Notes: generated by a model from the letters alone, not told the origin. Counted from the first letter of the stretch, positions 12,101 to 27,100 are shown. The stretch is 64,000 nt of DNA from Burhinus oedicnemus (GCA_008921705.1 VFFE01007767.1:2089566-2153565); one strand, 5' to 3'. Numbers and translations are program-made.

Positions 12101-15100
12101 TTTGTGCTGCAAACCACTGCAGCCCCTCTGTCCTTCTGTAACCCCATGTGCCAAATGCAGCTCTTGGCAAACGCCTGTGGTCTGGCCACCAGCTGTGCTT
12201 AGCATGTGGCCTCATAAAGTGGGATGGAGGTTGCAGTGCTGCGCTGCAGGCAGTGAGCGCATTGTTCTCACTGGGCCTGCTCACTGAGGAGGTGACATTT
12301 CCCCAGCTGCACCTTGTCTCCACGGCCCTGCCCAGGGCAGTAACCTTGCTTTTGATCAGATACAGCATTATGGCACACAGGAGTGAAGAAACTTACACCA
12401 TCTGCACAAATCAATGCTGCCAAGGAAGTCCTGAGAAGGAAAAAAGGATATATCCCGGGTGTGCTCATTAACTCTGGCTGGCTTCCCTTATTTCAGAAAT
12501 GATAGCAAATTTGGTGCATCGTGCCAGTAGGAAGTGGGCAGATTTGTGATAGTCGGATGGAAGAACCTGTAGCTCAAGGGAAACTTTGGTATATTACGTA
12601 TAAATCACATTCATAAGAGTGAGTTTTTGTCATGGCTTTCCTGAATGGGTGGAATTATTTTGAAAAAGAGCTCACAGTTTGTAGGGCAGCAAGTGAAACA
12701 AGTAGTGTTTTAAACTGAAGAGTGTTGAAATATCACATTTCTAATGAAAAAATTTTGCGCTATGTTTTTTGGAAAATAATTCTGAGTAAAAGGGAAAAGT
12801 GCTTTTCTGGTTTTCCAGGTTGTTTGCATAATACGTTTGACAGTACTTCATATTTTTCACTTTCAATCTTTCTCCTGGGTTGGCAGTCAGTTTGTTCCTG
12901 TTTGTGTGCATTTTTCATACAGTGACAGACTAGAAGAAACACTTCCAAAGAACTGAAAAAGATGATTGCGCAGACACAAAAGTTGGCAGGATAACTAAGA
13001 AACAAGAACAGGACTTAAACCTATATTTAATACTGTCTGTGGTTCAATTTTCAATTGATGGTATCACTGTAAGTTCTTACTCATATGCTTAATAGATTCA
13101 GAGAAACACATAATGGAAAAGACTTGTTCATTCATGTAGCCTTTGTCTGTGCTGGCAAAATCGTCTTTTTAAAACATATTCTGCAGCAATTCATCCAGAT
13201 GTATTGATTCACACACCAGTTAAATGTATATGTTACCAGATGCAATCAAGAAGGTAAGACTCTCAGTCTGTGGTTGGATTTTAACTAGAGATTCTTGAAA
13301 TAAAGCATCATGGCTGTTGCTAAAGATTAGATACACTTCTTGCTACTCAACTAGCATCTTTCTTAAGCACTCTGATTTTCAGAGATACTCAAGAAAGAGT
13401 GCCGTGGAGTTTTCCTCATTGCCAGAGACAGGCTATAACCCAGCCTGTGTCCTGGATGCATTTGATGTTGGTAAGACTGGAGCTCATGATGAGTTCAGTG
13501 GGTTCAGTGGGGTTATTCATTCTGCACTCCCAGATAAAGAGAACTCTTAGTGGCAGGTTTGAACCAAGCCTTAGAGTACATGTGCATGCTCTATATCATT
13601 AGCTTATATGTACATTGGATTTTTTTGGTCTGTTCCTTCCTTTCTTTAATTGAACACATTTTAAAGGAAAGCAGTTAGATATGATTAAGGTTCAGCATTA
13701 GGAATGTGTATGCATCCATGCTTTTCCTTCACTCAATGTATTATTTGCAGGGAAATGAGTGTTGCAGAAAGGATAGAAAATGTAATAATACTACTGTCAT
13801 AAATGGTATATGATGCTCAGACTCACAAGTGTAACTTTGAATTAGAAATTCAAATATGTTTTGAGCTGCGTTATAGAATTGGTGAGACTACATTTAATCT
13901 AAGTATGGTAACAAACTTCAGGAATTAGATAATTAGATTCTACAGAGATTCTGAACTGCAGGCAGTCGGTCCCTGTTTGTGGCTGTGCACTGTAGTGTGT
14001 GGGGAGATGGGTGGCCCAGAAGCCTCTCCCAGCAGAGACTGGGAGGCTCCCACTGGACAGGTCATGCTTGTCTCCTAATGAGAAGCAGGGCTGTGAACGA
14101 ATACTTGGTTTACCAGTTAGCTGTCTCATAGATAATAATTGGTTCAAAGTGAAGTAAACTGGTTATCAGATTATTCTTGAAGTGGGTGCCAGAGGCAGCG
14201 CTGGGGTAGTTGAGAGAGAGCAGTAATAGGTAATGGCTGAAGCAGTATCCAAAGAGGGGAGGGACAAGGTAGGTATCTGGAGAGATTGGTGAGGCTGGGA
14301 GTGAAAGCCAAGGGTAACGAATGTAGGAGAGGATGCTAGAATTCTAAAAAAGCATGTTAGATTTATTTCTGTTTGATTGCTGCTTGCAGTTTTAAGTCAA
14401 GTCAACTCTAACTAGCAAGAAATTGTCATTTGGTGGTGATAGGAAAGCCTGCATTGCTTTTCCTTACCTTTGGGCTTTTGACTTTGGAACTTGAACACTG
14501 TTTTAACCATTTCTTTTCAAGCATGAATGTCTAAGATTGTTTACCTGGCTTCTTGTTTTCAAGCAAACTTAAAGTACAAAAAGTTCTACTCTGTGGAACC
14601 AGAATAACTCTGGCAGATCCATAAAACTTCTTCCAATTGAGGTGGTGGAGTAACTGGCAGAGGTGGTCTGAGGGACAAATGGGGTGAGCATTTAGCCAGG
14701 GAGTCTCAGATCTGATGCCTGCTGGCAGAAGAAAGGTAAGAATCAATTTCAGTTCCAGAACGTGGAGGTAAATGTGCTGTTGCAGCCAGAGAATGCCTCC
14801 TCTTCCTCAGCCACAGCTCTTCCCCTCTGCTCCTGCTGGCCCTGCCTTGTGTTGTCCTTTGGCTGGTGACTCTGCCCTACTTAAACCCACAATTACTCCT
14901 CTCCACTGGTTCCTTCTTTTCTCTCTCTGCACCCATCTGTACCTCTCCCTTCTTATCATCTTTCACTGCTCCCCAAGCATGAACAAAACCAGGTTTTCCA
15001 AAACTAGCCAAGTGTTGCATGAGTTTTCATAGAAGTGGCAAAAACATCTCCTTGATACCAAGATGAGTCATTTCCCAGACTTCAAGAGCTCACTCCACAT

Positions 15101-18100
15101 TGAGGTTTGGGAATACTCAACATACAAGCTTTTTGAAATACTGCTGAGTTATATTTTTATTCCCTAATCTTATTATCAGAAATGGATGAACTTTTATGAC
15201 TGAAACTTTCTAATACTGTTCAAGCACTACAGGAATGGAAGTGACAAGCACCTTAGCTGTAGGTGTCACTACAATAAATATAGATCCCCTATATACCCCC
15301 ATAACAGGGAAAAAAGTGTACCTGCCTTTGCACAACCTCACACACACGTACTCAATTTTGGTATTACTGGGAGTCACTGTTACCAGCTGAGAAACATAGA
15401 GGACTTAAATTCTGGACACCTGAGGCTTAAGTCTGACTCCATTACTGACTTTCTCACTGACCTGGGATCAGTTGTTTTACATTTCCCAAGTCACTTCCCT
15501 GTGTCAAATTTCCCCACTTTTTAAAGAGCTGTGAATAAACTGTATGACTGAAGTGTTACATGCTCATTCACTCATTTATTCATTCACTTACGTTTTCCTT
15601 CTTGAAAATATGGACAATATAAGAGATACGTGTCTCAGATAGCTGTGCTGGCCTTGCTGTAAGAGGTTTTAATTTATCAAACCCAAACGTTAACCCCATA
15701 GTGGGGAAAAAACACATATGCACTGTCTTCAAAAGAATCCAGTCTGGTATAAAGCAGCTGACAATGTTTATAAATCTGTGCTGTTTCAAATTTTTTCCAG
15801 CTTCATTTTTTTCCCTGACTGCTAACACTTATCTTCAGCTGAGTTTTGAGCTAACACCTCTGGCTTGTCACAGCTCAGAGCCCCCTGCGCACTTTCAGTG
15901 AAGTGTTACCCTCCCTCTCATCACAGTTGTGTCGCTGGAGAAAGCAGAGTCAGGCACAAGGGCTGAAGAGTTGGGAGGGGAGAGTTGAGTTTGTTCCTCT
16001 AATTCCCATCCTGATTGGAAAGAATGACCTGGACAAAGGCTTTTTTTTTCTCTGATTCCTGTGAATTCTCTTAAATCAACTTAAAAAGAAGTCTTGTTGC
16101 ATTATACTGTCTTGTAGGTAATCCATTTTTCTGATTCTTCCTATTAGGCAGTGTTTTTCATTTGTATGTTAAATGTGGTTTGGCTGTGAAGCCTGCATGT
16201 TTAGAAGACAGCTGACAGTTTGATGGCTAGTTTTAAAACTGGAACTTCGTCTCCCAGTTGACACAGGTGTTTTTTAAAATCTTTCAGTATGAGAAGGCTG
16301 CTAGGCTAACAGATTTGTATTGATGTTGCCTATATCCTAAAGCTGTGACTAGATGGAGCCCTGCTTATCACTTTGAAACTTGCAATTTGCAAAAGAGACT
16401 TAAACACCTTTGGTTTGTGTTAGTGTGGGGCATAGCTGCTCTAGGGCTACCAACAGAAGAGTACAGTCTAGTTTGCTTCTTAGCTAAGTTTTGCTCTGCA
16501 AACTTCATATCAGTAAGAAAATTAATGCTTTAGATACTTAACAGAAGGCTAAGACAAGAAAGAAGGTGTGACTTTCACAGTTCTCAGAAAATTACCATAT
16601 TATAAAGAGGGGGGGGTGGTAGGTAAGGGAGGTTTTATGTATTGCAGATGAGCTGTATGTCTGTACCAAATTACACTGGATGGCACAATCCTTCCTCTGC
16701 CACTTGAGAGTCGGAAAAATTCCATTCTGAGAACAGCAGTGCATTCCAGCGTTGTCATTAATGTGTGGGATTATCCACCAGGCATGTACGTACAGTGCGA
16801 TGCATAAGCTTACAAGATGCGTGCAAAGTGGAAGTCGAGCTTCCGACATTCTTGTGAGGCGTGATTAATTCTTGATTCATGCAGGACTGAGCAGAGTAAA
16901 GGGGCCACAACCCTTGCAGAAGTTATGCTCTGAAGGTGGTGTACTGATCCCAACATCTTTTGTTCGTCAGCTCACAACTGGAAGTTAGTTATACACATTA
17001 GAAGTTAACCAGATTTAGGCTTTTCTCACCCCCAACACTTCCCCATGGAATAATGCTTATAGGTAAAGTTAAAGAGAGAAAGAAGAAAGTAAAAACTCTC
17101 GCTGTAGGGCTGTGTTTATCCCAACCTATTTCTGAGCTCTGCAATGTATTCTGTTGCCAGGGATGTCAGTCAAGCAGGAAAAATTGAAGTTGATTTCTTT
17201 TGTGCAACAGCTGCAGAACCAGGAGATGCTGAGGGCAATGGTGAAGAAAGCAGAGCTGGAAATCAATGGCAAAATGATTGAAACAGTGAAGAGGCTTGAA
17301 GATCCTGTGCAGCGACAGCGCAACCTGGTGGAACAAGAAAGGCAGAAATACCTCAACGAGGAAGAGAAGATTGTGAAGAAGTTATGGTAGGTTGAGAAAC
17401 CTCTTAGAATTTGTTGCTTTTGCCTGGCTTTTTCTTCCATAAAGTAGTAGCTTTAGTGAAAACTTTAGTTTACTAAAACTTTAAACTTAAGAATCGTAAA
17501 ACTTTAGTGAAGCTGCACCTGTGGATGCTGTTGTAGCCGTGTTTCCTTGCACTTGTATTGGCTGTAAAACTGTGTCTGTGTTGTACAAATCACTGGTCCT
17601 GACTGGGAGTCCTTGTAAGCACAGCCCACTGGGTGAGTCCTACCAGTACAAAGAGTTTTAACCTCTTCAGAAGTCCTCTGTAAAGGGCCAGATGACTGTA
17701 AGGACCGTGACCAGCTCCATCTTCTGAAAGCCTCCCCCTACCCTAGTTCTCCCCTTCAGCTTTATGTATTACGCTTTACGGAAGGAGGGAGGAATTTCCT
17801 CAAGAACAAATGCATGCAAAGGAAGGTAATGAGTTTGGCTTTAAGTATGAAAAACAGATTTCAATAGCAAGTGCTTTGGCTGTTGAATGGGAGAGGTAGG
17901 GGAAGCCCATAAATAGAGGATTGAAGTTTAACTGCAGTCAGCAATGGCAGTCTCCATTTAAAATTTACTCAGTGGGATTTCCATACACTTAACTGCAGAT
18001 AAAAATACTTTTCTTTTTTGGTGTTGTTGTGTAAAGGCCCTTTGTAAGACTCCTTTTTTCCCCAAAACTTTGGCCTACCAAGACTGGTGGGAGCCAGTTG

Positions 18101-21100
18101 TTTTAGTCCATGTTCAGAGTCAGCAGGAGGCAAGATGAAGCTGAAATCAATAAATAATTTAACTAGTTCTAACACATTTATAAGATGCTATATAATTAAT
18201 TATTTCTCATTACTGCATTTAGTTCACACCTGAAGAATTGATCCATAATAGACTGAAACTTTACAGTCAGCTTGTCATTGGAAATGATGATTGAAGAGCC
18301 ATAGGATCTTTCCTGTTGATCAATGTGTCGTCAGATGAATAAGACTTGTTATAAAAACAGTGCATCTGTAAAGACAAAGTAAAACGTTGCTAAAGGAGTG
18401 TATGTTTTCTGTGAAGAAAAGTTTAGTGTGTAGTAATGGTCCATACTAGTGTGTATAATCCTCTCAGCTGGTTTGTAGTCTTAAATAACATCGCGTTGTA
18501 GTCTTAAATAATTACCCTCCTGTTCATCACTTTATTCCTGTGTACCTCATTGCCTACTTTCTAGATTGTTTATCCTCTGTGGAAAGAACAATTTGTGTGA
18601 TGGCTGTTTATTGCATTGCCTCGTAAAATGGATGCTGAGTGAGGCCAAGTGCAAATGGGGTTAGTTGCTACAGCTTTTCATACAGGATACAACTTTGATT
18701 GCAATATGGTTCTGTTTTATCAGTGTTTGGAATTTTTTCTGTTCGCAGAGATTTGGCTGCTTCTGTGCTACTTCATTTGTTAATGTTACAGGAAAGTGTC
18801 TTTCTTAGATCATTCTTAGGCTGTAAATGCTAGTTTAACCCTTTCAGAGACACTCTAGAAACAAACATTAAATCAAAAAAATTATTTTTCATCAGTTGCG
18901 TCCAGTGAGATTTCTTTGTCATGTATTTGCACGTTTGCAGGATCACAGCTCAAAAGAAAAAACATATCTGACAATAATGCTTTAAGTTCAACAACTGATG
19001 GCTGTTAATAATGAAGAGCATGCATCACAAAATTACACATCAAATGTCACTGGTAATATCCAGAAAAAGATTAACATTCTATATAGGCACTTTCAATTAA
19101 GCTGATCCCAGTGCAGATGTACAAACAAATGCAAAGCAACAGGGCAAAAAAATTACCATTTCTTAGTCTTTCAACTGTTGCCCTCTTGACCTTTCCTAAA
19201 TCATAGGACTAAATTCGTAGACTGGCTTCATGCAAGACAAGGTAGCTTAAGAATTTCTGCAATACTTAGAAAGTGTGTTTACTACTCTGAAGTTTAGTAA
19301 ATCTCAACTTAGAAAGCTCTGCTTTCTGCAATTCTGAAGATTATCACTGGGAAATAAAAAAATAAAAATATTGATGGTTTCATGTTGTAAACAGCAGAAA
19401 TGTTGGTGTACATTTCAGACCAAGTTTTCTCTTGAGCGGCTATTCATGATGGTGCCTACAGAATTGTGCCCATGTGTGTCACAGCTGTAGCAGGATTGCA
19501 GTTCAGAGATATCTAATGAAATCTAAGGAACACTGATAAATGTAGTGTTTATTCACACTTGTAACAGTGAAATACATACTCAGACTTAAACTGGGTAGGT
19601 TTTTTTCTGTCTACTCTTTTGATTCAACATTATAAATGTCATATATGACACTTTGGAGGTTGTAGATGATAGCCTTAAAATTTACCACACCAAGGACAAA
19701 TTATGATGATATGATACATTAACTAATGAAGTATTTATGTTGTGAGGAGCATGTTACAGGTATGACTACTATATGTTGTAGATTATTGTAAGCATTTTAA
19801 GAGAGAGGGTTTTATAAGCACAGTATTTAAATTGTAGCCACTTCCAAGCTGTCTAATTGGATATGATCCATAGTAAGTTACAATTTATATTTTTGTTAGG
19901 ATAAGTATCAGACTTCTTTAATAAGAATAATCGTGCTCAGTAAAAACAAAGCCCCACTTAACAGTCTTGGAGAGCCGCTGGTAGCAGACACTTGGGAAAG
20001 GATGTAAGAACATGGTAAAATGCTCAGAGCACATCTCCTTGCTTTTAATGACTTGCAGCTCTCTTCCATGTCAGACATAGTGTCTTCATATGCAAAAGCT
20101 ATGCATGGATTGTTTAGTTTTCATGAACTTAGGCATTTTTTAAAATTTATGTAACTTTGGTTGTGTGCAGCATATAGGCACAATGAATTCTATAGAATAA
20201 TTCTTTTTTGAGTAGAAAGAACTTTTTGTTTGTTTTTGAATCTTTCATCTGTCAATCAATCCCCAAACTCTTAAATTATGCACAGCAGAAGATTCACCCT
20301 CTCCATGCTAGTCATGATGTTACATATGCTCCCCCGTTCCATTTTCTGATCAGGCCTTTTCCAGCCTGAAAAGTCCTGGTCTGCATAGTTACTCCTGTTG
20401 TAGAAGCCATTCTGTACATTTTGTCATCCTATTGCCTTTCTGTATGCCCTTTCTAACTCTAGTGGTACATCTGTGAGATGGGAATAGGGAGAGAGGAGAG
20501 CCCTGCAATGGCTATATCTAATGTAGGCACGCCATGACTTCATGCAGTGGTGTGGTGATGGTCCCCCTGTCCTCATGTTCCACATGAGCTTTGCATTACA
20601 AATTCAACATCTTATTCACAAGGGATGATTATCAGTTCAAAGTTCATTATTGTATATAAAAACATAGGGGTTTGGGAGGTTGCTGGCTTTAGGTGGGGGT
20701 GGGTTTGTTTTTATTTTACTGCTTCTCTTGAGCATTACTTTACATTAGGACTTAGTTTAATCTTTGGGGTTTTTCCTGGTCAATTATCATAGAATCATAG
20801 AATGCCAGGTTGGAAAAGGGACCTCAAGGATCATCTAGTCCAAACTTTCTTGGCAAAAGCATGGCCCAGCACTGTGTCCAGTTGAATCTTAAAAGTGTCC
20901 AGTGTTGGGGAATCTTCCACTTTTCTGGGAGATTAGTCCAATGGCTGATTGTTCTCATTGTGAAAAATTTTCCTGTGTCCAATTGGAATCTCCCCAGGAA
21001 TAACTTGTACCTATTAACCCTTGTCTTTTCCATGTGACTTTTTGTAAAAAGGGAGTCTCTATCTTCTTTGTAGCCGCCCTTTAAATACTGGAACACGGTG

Positions 21101-24100
21101 ATAAGGTCTTCCCTAAGCCTTATTTTCTCAAGGCTGAACAAACCCAATTCTCTCAGCCTTTCCTCATATGGCAGGCTTCCCAGTCTTTTGATCACCTTTG
21201 TGGCCTTTGTCTTAGTATCAGATGGTCCATCTGCAGCCCTCTGCAGTCACCTTTCATTTTCATCCCCCTGAATATTTTAATATCCTTTTGATTTTTTTTT
21301 TACTATACTATTCATCCTCTTTTCTAAATAATTTATAATATGTTGAAAAGCACCAACCCTAGCACCAATCCCTGTGGAACCCCCCAGCAAACTACATTCA
21401 TTGAGTAAGCTGTTCATTGATCCCTTCCCTTTACTTCCAGCACTTTATCCATGAGAGAATTTCTTCTCTTGTCCCATGGCAACTTTGCTTTCTTGAAGGC
21501 TTTTGCTCAAATACCTTGCTATAGCCTTTTGGGCTATAGCTTTTCCCCATGCTTTTGTTGTTTCCTTGTGTATTTGTGAGACTTATCTGTTTAGACAAAT
21601 CACATTAATTCCTCCTTAAGACAGCATGTTTATCCATTGGTCCACTAATTCTTTATTGTTTATTCTTTATTTTGATATCTATCAATTACACCAGTCTGGG
21701 TGTCAGTCTCACCAGAGTACAGTTCCCTGGATAGCCCCATCTCCTTTTAAAAATTTATTTGTATCAACTGTGACGCTTTCCACTACTCTAGTGCCAAAGC
21801 AATTTTAATCAAGAAGTTAGATGCTTAGCATTAATAGTTCAACTGGTTCACCCTCGAGTTGCTATTGAACTCCAGGGCAAATACCATCTGGCCTGGGTGA
21901 TTTGTTACTATCAGTTTTGTCAGTTCATTTTGTAACCTGTTCTACTGATACTGCAATCTGAGACAGATCCTCTGATGCTTTTTTGCCTAAAGAAAGATAT
22001 CAGCATAAGAGTTTGCCTCAGCTCCTCTGTCTAAAACATAGATGTAGAAGAATGATTTGTTTTGTATTAGCCTTCTGAAACTGCATTAAGGTGAGTGTCT
22101 TGTTCATTGGGTTTGCTCATTCTAATCTATAAAGCCAAGTTGTTTCCCCAGTTACAGAAAAGAAATGCTGGAGACCTCTGGATCTGTTTCAAACTTTGGT
22201 TCCTGAGGACTGAAGTTTCTTTTCCCTTGTAGTTAGCAACATAAGGCAGTGTATAATACAGTGTCCACTGAGTAATTTCAGGATCAGTTGTTTTCTTTGA
22301 TAATATCGCTGTATGGAATCAAAGGGGTTTATGGTGACCCTTCCATTTCTGCTTGAAGAACAAAGGGGAAAGAAAGCTATCATCTGCTACCTGGAAGTCT
22401 TTCCTTTATACCTACATTTCCAACAATCATAAACCTACCAAAATATCATAACATTGTTCTGTGTTTGTTCCTTTCTCTTCTTTCCACCATGAGCAAATTT
22501 AAGCTTCTGCCCTTACCGTTTTTGTTGCCTGTTGGATGCCAATATTTGAGAAGCTGCTTTTCTAGTGCTGATCTACAAAAGGAGGTGGGGTGGGTGCCCG
22601 GTGATTCCCAAAGCAGCACTGCCTAGCCTGAGTGCCCGTATCAGGGCATTAAGAGTAGGGAGGATGCATGACTTCAGAGCACAGTTCTGGAGGGTAGGAG
22701 CCTTTGCATTGTAGTGAGTGACAGAAAGCCGAGTTCTTTTTCCAGCTCCTTCTTAGACTGTACCTGTGCCCTTTACTGCAAAGGCAGACACAGAGACAGC
22801 AGGTATCTACATTATTGGAGTCTCTTCCACTGGAAAATTACCCGAGAAACGTTCCCTTACTGCCATCGTGTGGTCCCTTGGATTGTTTCCTGCAAGTATA
22901 CTTGTGCTAGTGGAAATCGTGACTCCCCCAGTCCTTCTCAAGGCAGAGTCTTTGGGAGAAGTGGTCTTAAAATGGGAACAGGATCATTTCCCTCCACTTG
23001 TTTGTGATCTGTTCAGAAGCAACTTACGGTTTTTAATTCAAAATTGGTTCATAGTTTGTGAAGTTCCTAGTCTTTGGATTGAAATGAACTCTTTGCCGTG
23101 CACACTTGGTGTTCAGATCCTGATGCTGTATCTGTTTCCCTGTATATCAGAAGTACTATTGTATTGCCATTTATTGTTCTGTGTGACTGTGCTTCCACTT
23201 TAAATTGACCTAAATGCAGAATGGTGCTGCAAGGGATTTTCTCCTTTTTATCCCATTACTGCCACCTACTCCTCTCTTTTCCTCCTCATGTTGCCTGTCA
23301 ATGGAGATGGAGTTATGAAGTGACCTGGCTGAAAATAAGTAATTTTCTGCTGGATTTGCATGGCAGTGCTGGCACAAGGGAAATGGATGGCAATGCAAGA
23401 CTTGCAGTTGGTGCAGAAGGCCATCTTCCCCTATCCCTTTTCAGGCAATCAGCCCATATCTTGGTTCTCTTACAGCAATTGCAAAACTGCTACCTGAGTG
23501 GATGCAAGAAATGAGGCCCAAAATTAGGTTAAAATGACTAGCCATTTTGTCAGTTCAGGGTTTGCTTTGCATTGTTTTCTACCATGCAATTAAACTGCTT
23601 CTCAGAATATTCCTGTTAGTAAATTTGGTATCTTAATAGAGGCAGATTTCTCTTAGAATAAATATTCAAGAGAGGATCCTTTTAAGGTATTTGCATGAGT
23701 GTTTGTATAGTTGCGCATAATGCATTTCAGGGTTTTTTGAGACATTTTTAAGCTTCTGTGTGGAAACTCCAGCTAAAGCAATGCGGTCTCAACCTTAAAT
23801 GGAAAAAAAAGTGGCTCCCCCCAAAACAAAAATAAAGTTTATGTGTCTGAAGGATTGTGAAAATTTATGTGAAGTATGGAAGTACTGGAAAAAATGTTGG
23901 GAAAGGTGATGAGGAGGCACCAGATGGAGCCGGAGGAAGCACAGACAGCACTGGTTGGAAAGAACATCTGAAGTGATTCATTCTTGAATCCAAATGCTGA
24001 ACGAGAGCTGCACACAATGCGCACTTGCTGTTTCAGCTGGGCTATTTGTGGAAACAGGACCCTGTATTCTGTCTAGCAGGACCTGGCAGATAAACAGGGT

Positions 24101-27100
24101 TGCATCAAGGGGCCATTAGTTCCAGTTTTTGGGTTGTTACTTTGCTGTTGGGCATTCTTTTGCATGTCATCAGCAATGAGAAGATGCACGGTGCAAACGA
24201 GTACTGGATGTAGTGGTACAGTGCGTCTGTACCCTTCAAGGATTTGCATCCCCAGAGGGCTGTCTGTTAGATGTGTTTCACCACCCCACCTGCCCCTTGT
24301 AGCGCAGCTGCCCCGAGGTCAATATGCTCTGCACGTCTGCAGCCTGTCAGAGAAATCAGTGACTTGGACTGGTTACAAGCCTGTTCCTATGCTGTGAGTG
24401 TGAGTGTCCAGCATCCTCACCTCCCCTCATGGTACCCTGTGGTTTTTTCAGCCTGTGGTGTCAGATTTAAAGATGCCACAGTTGAGGTTTCTGGTTTAGT
24501 TTAGTCTATTCATTTACATGTATTTGATTGTAATGTGAAAGTCCTGCTGCCATTTGATGTCCACTTTTTTTGTTTTGCCAGTGAGCTGGAGGCATTTGTT
24601 GAAGACCTGAAGAGGGACTCCACTGCTTCCAGCAAGACAGTTACACTGAAAGATGTTGAAGATGGAGCCTTTCTTTTGCGTCAAGTGGGAGAAGCTGTTG
24701 CCACCCTGAAAGGTACATACTTTTCCTTTTTACTTTTGGTTCTTCTCTTTTAACCACAGTGGCTGAGAAGAGTTTTGCCTTTGATCTGGGGGCGTTAACT
24801 TTCACTTCCTAAAAGATTGGAAGTTGGCATTAAGGAGCTTGTTACAGGGCCCCTGGAGAGAGGTAGACACTCAACTATTTAATATTCACCCCATCATCTG
24901 TTTCTCCCCAGGGCTTTTATCATTTCCTCTAGAGCTTCACAGTTGTTGTCTTTGCAGGAGATTTCCCAACATTGCAGAATAAAATGCGTGCAATCCTCCG
25001 GATTGAGGTGGAAGCCGTGAGGTTCCTAAAGGAAGAACCACACAAGCTAGACAGCTTGCTGAAACGTGTGCGCAGCATGACCGATATCCTTACCATGCTC
25101 AGGAGGTGATTTTTTTTTTTCTTCAAAACCAAAAGATTTCCTCAAGCAGGACTGGAACAGCTTTTGGGTTTGGGTTCTCCTCCTCTTGCCAGGCACTTTT
25201 GAGAAATGCAATTTGCAGTGTTTTGTAGATTCTTCCTAGAGCCCTCTCAAGGGAAATCAAATTAGCCTTTCCTGTGCTCTGTGCAGTGGTTGTGTTCTGA
25301 CCAACAGCCCCAGTATTTGAGATCTTATGATTGAAACTAGCTCCCTCTGAACTTCACACTTCCAGATTTGGAAAGTACCTGGATGAGAAAGCTTACAGAG
25401 TGGCATCGGTCCCGTATCTGAGCTAATTAACTGTAGACATTTACAGCAATGTAAGCTAATAGAAATATTCTCTGGCACTGAAACATGCATCCCCAAAAAT
25501 GTAACAGTAAGAAATAAAACAGCAAAATATTCTAAGTGGATAAAGATATTCTAAACCTTCTGAAAGAAAGAAATATTTTTCAGTATACTTTTGAATTCAT
25601 GCAAATTCTTTATTCTATTCTTTGCAAGGAAGATGTGTTAGAGAAAGTTGAAACATTGGATAAAATTTCTGTCCACTAAGTGCCAGTGTTTAGCTATGTT
25701 TGTCAATATATGAGCAGCAAACGTCTCCTGATTTATATAAGGCAATAGGCATTAGATTTAATTGCTACTGAAAACCAGTGAATCAGGCCAAACTGTCAGT
25801 GGCAGTGATCTCAATTTTACTTCAATTACAAGAAAATGTAAGTCATAACTCTGCTGTTGCTACCATTATTCTAAGGCATGTAGGGTTGTCATTGTTTCCA
25901 TATATCCTGGAGCATATGTAAAATGGATCTGCTAGTACTCGCAGATGGATAAAATGGTTTATGTAACAGGTCTTCTAAGAGCCACCACTTATTTTTCCAT
26001 GTAGATAAACATCTATATCCTTTCATATTAGTTTCCTTTTCTTAAGAATGACTACAGTTATTTCCTGTCTCACCGTTTGGGAAAAAAAACAATAAGCTAT
26101 GCATGCCGAAGTTTTACCAAAACTAATTTTTTGCAGCGAAATTAGATACTAAGCCTCATAAAGTCTGTTTCAGTAATGGAAAAACTGATGGCATTTGATG
26201 GCTAACTACACTCTGAAGCTCAGCCGTTTCACAGCTAGCAGCCAGAAATAGTTGACTTTTTACATCCTCAGCTCATTCTACCCCAAACTCGTGACAGACA
26301 AGACTTTTGTGAAGTATCATTTGAAGGCTTTGTTTTGGCAATTTGCCAAACTGCTACCTCACATTCTATGTAACTACCACTTTCTGTGCTAATAGTCCAG
26401 GAACCTCTTGTTTAGCTAGTTACAGTGTGTAAAATATAAGTCAACTGATTCCTGTTCTCCTTCTAAAATCAACCCACTGTAACTTACGGTTTAGTCAAAA
26501 AGTGCCAGCACATCCATGAAGGTTTGTAAGCATTTTAAAAGGCAAAAACATCCTAATTAGAGCGGCCACTTCAAAACTCTGAGTCCGTGACTCAGAGAGA
26601 AAGCTATAAAATCACACAACTGAGAGCATCAGGAATAAAAAATGCACCATTTTGATGTTTTTGATACAGGTGCTTTTCCCTTGCAAAAGTTCATTGTCAA
26701 GTATTGCTTATGACTTGCCTGTATGCTAACCATGTGCCACGCTGTTGTGTTCAATTTGGCTGCGCAGACATGTTACAGAAGGACTGCTGAGGGGTGTGGA
26801 TCCATCCCAAGCCGTGCAGTACTCTCCTATGGAAAAGGCCACTGCAGCTGACACTCTGAAAAACCAGGAGGAGCTCAAGCATGCCCAGGGGCATGCACAG
26901 CAAAACCTCGCAGCAATCACATCAGAGTCCCAGGTGTCATCAGTCAAGTCAGAAGTCATCCCCTTCTCAACAATGGCGGTCCATCATGTGCAAAGCTCAC
27001 CTGTTGTCATCCATCAGTCTCAGCACTCATCAGCCCTGGTCAACCATGCCCAGGGTTCACCCACTGCAGCCAGTCACAGCGAAGGTGTGCCGGCAGGTGG

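Larger units (their letters stand above)
10637..17210 (+). other. KIAA1217 intron (6.6 kb)
   Basis: Intronic. A TTTC/TCTC pyrimidine-rich stretch follows the donor (10690-10720). A possible ancient repeat lies near 10965-11110 and a MIR-like stretch near 15400-15550. A G run occurs at 16608-16616. No additional exon is recognised. Confidence 0.7.

Noticed and set aside
17161..17386. Acceptor at 17159-17160 as the true exon start
   Set aside because: It would add 50 bp and break the phase set by the exon at 10476-10636, while the AG at 17209-17210 joins LQ/LQNQE in frame as in mammals.
20824..21195. 123-codon open frame on the - strand as a host gene
   Set aside because: It reads as the C-terminus of CR1 reverse transcriptase and ends at the CR1 3' tail; mobile-element sequence, not a host gene.
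23840..24025. Possible extra exon (KYGSTGKNVGKGDEEAPDG frame)
   Set aside because: No convincing acceptor, frame closes quickly, and the neighbouring exons already join (Cys codon split) without it.
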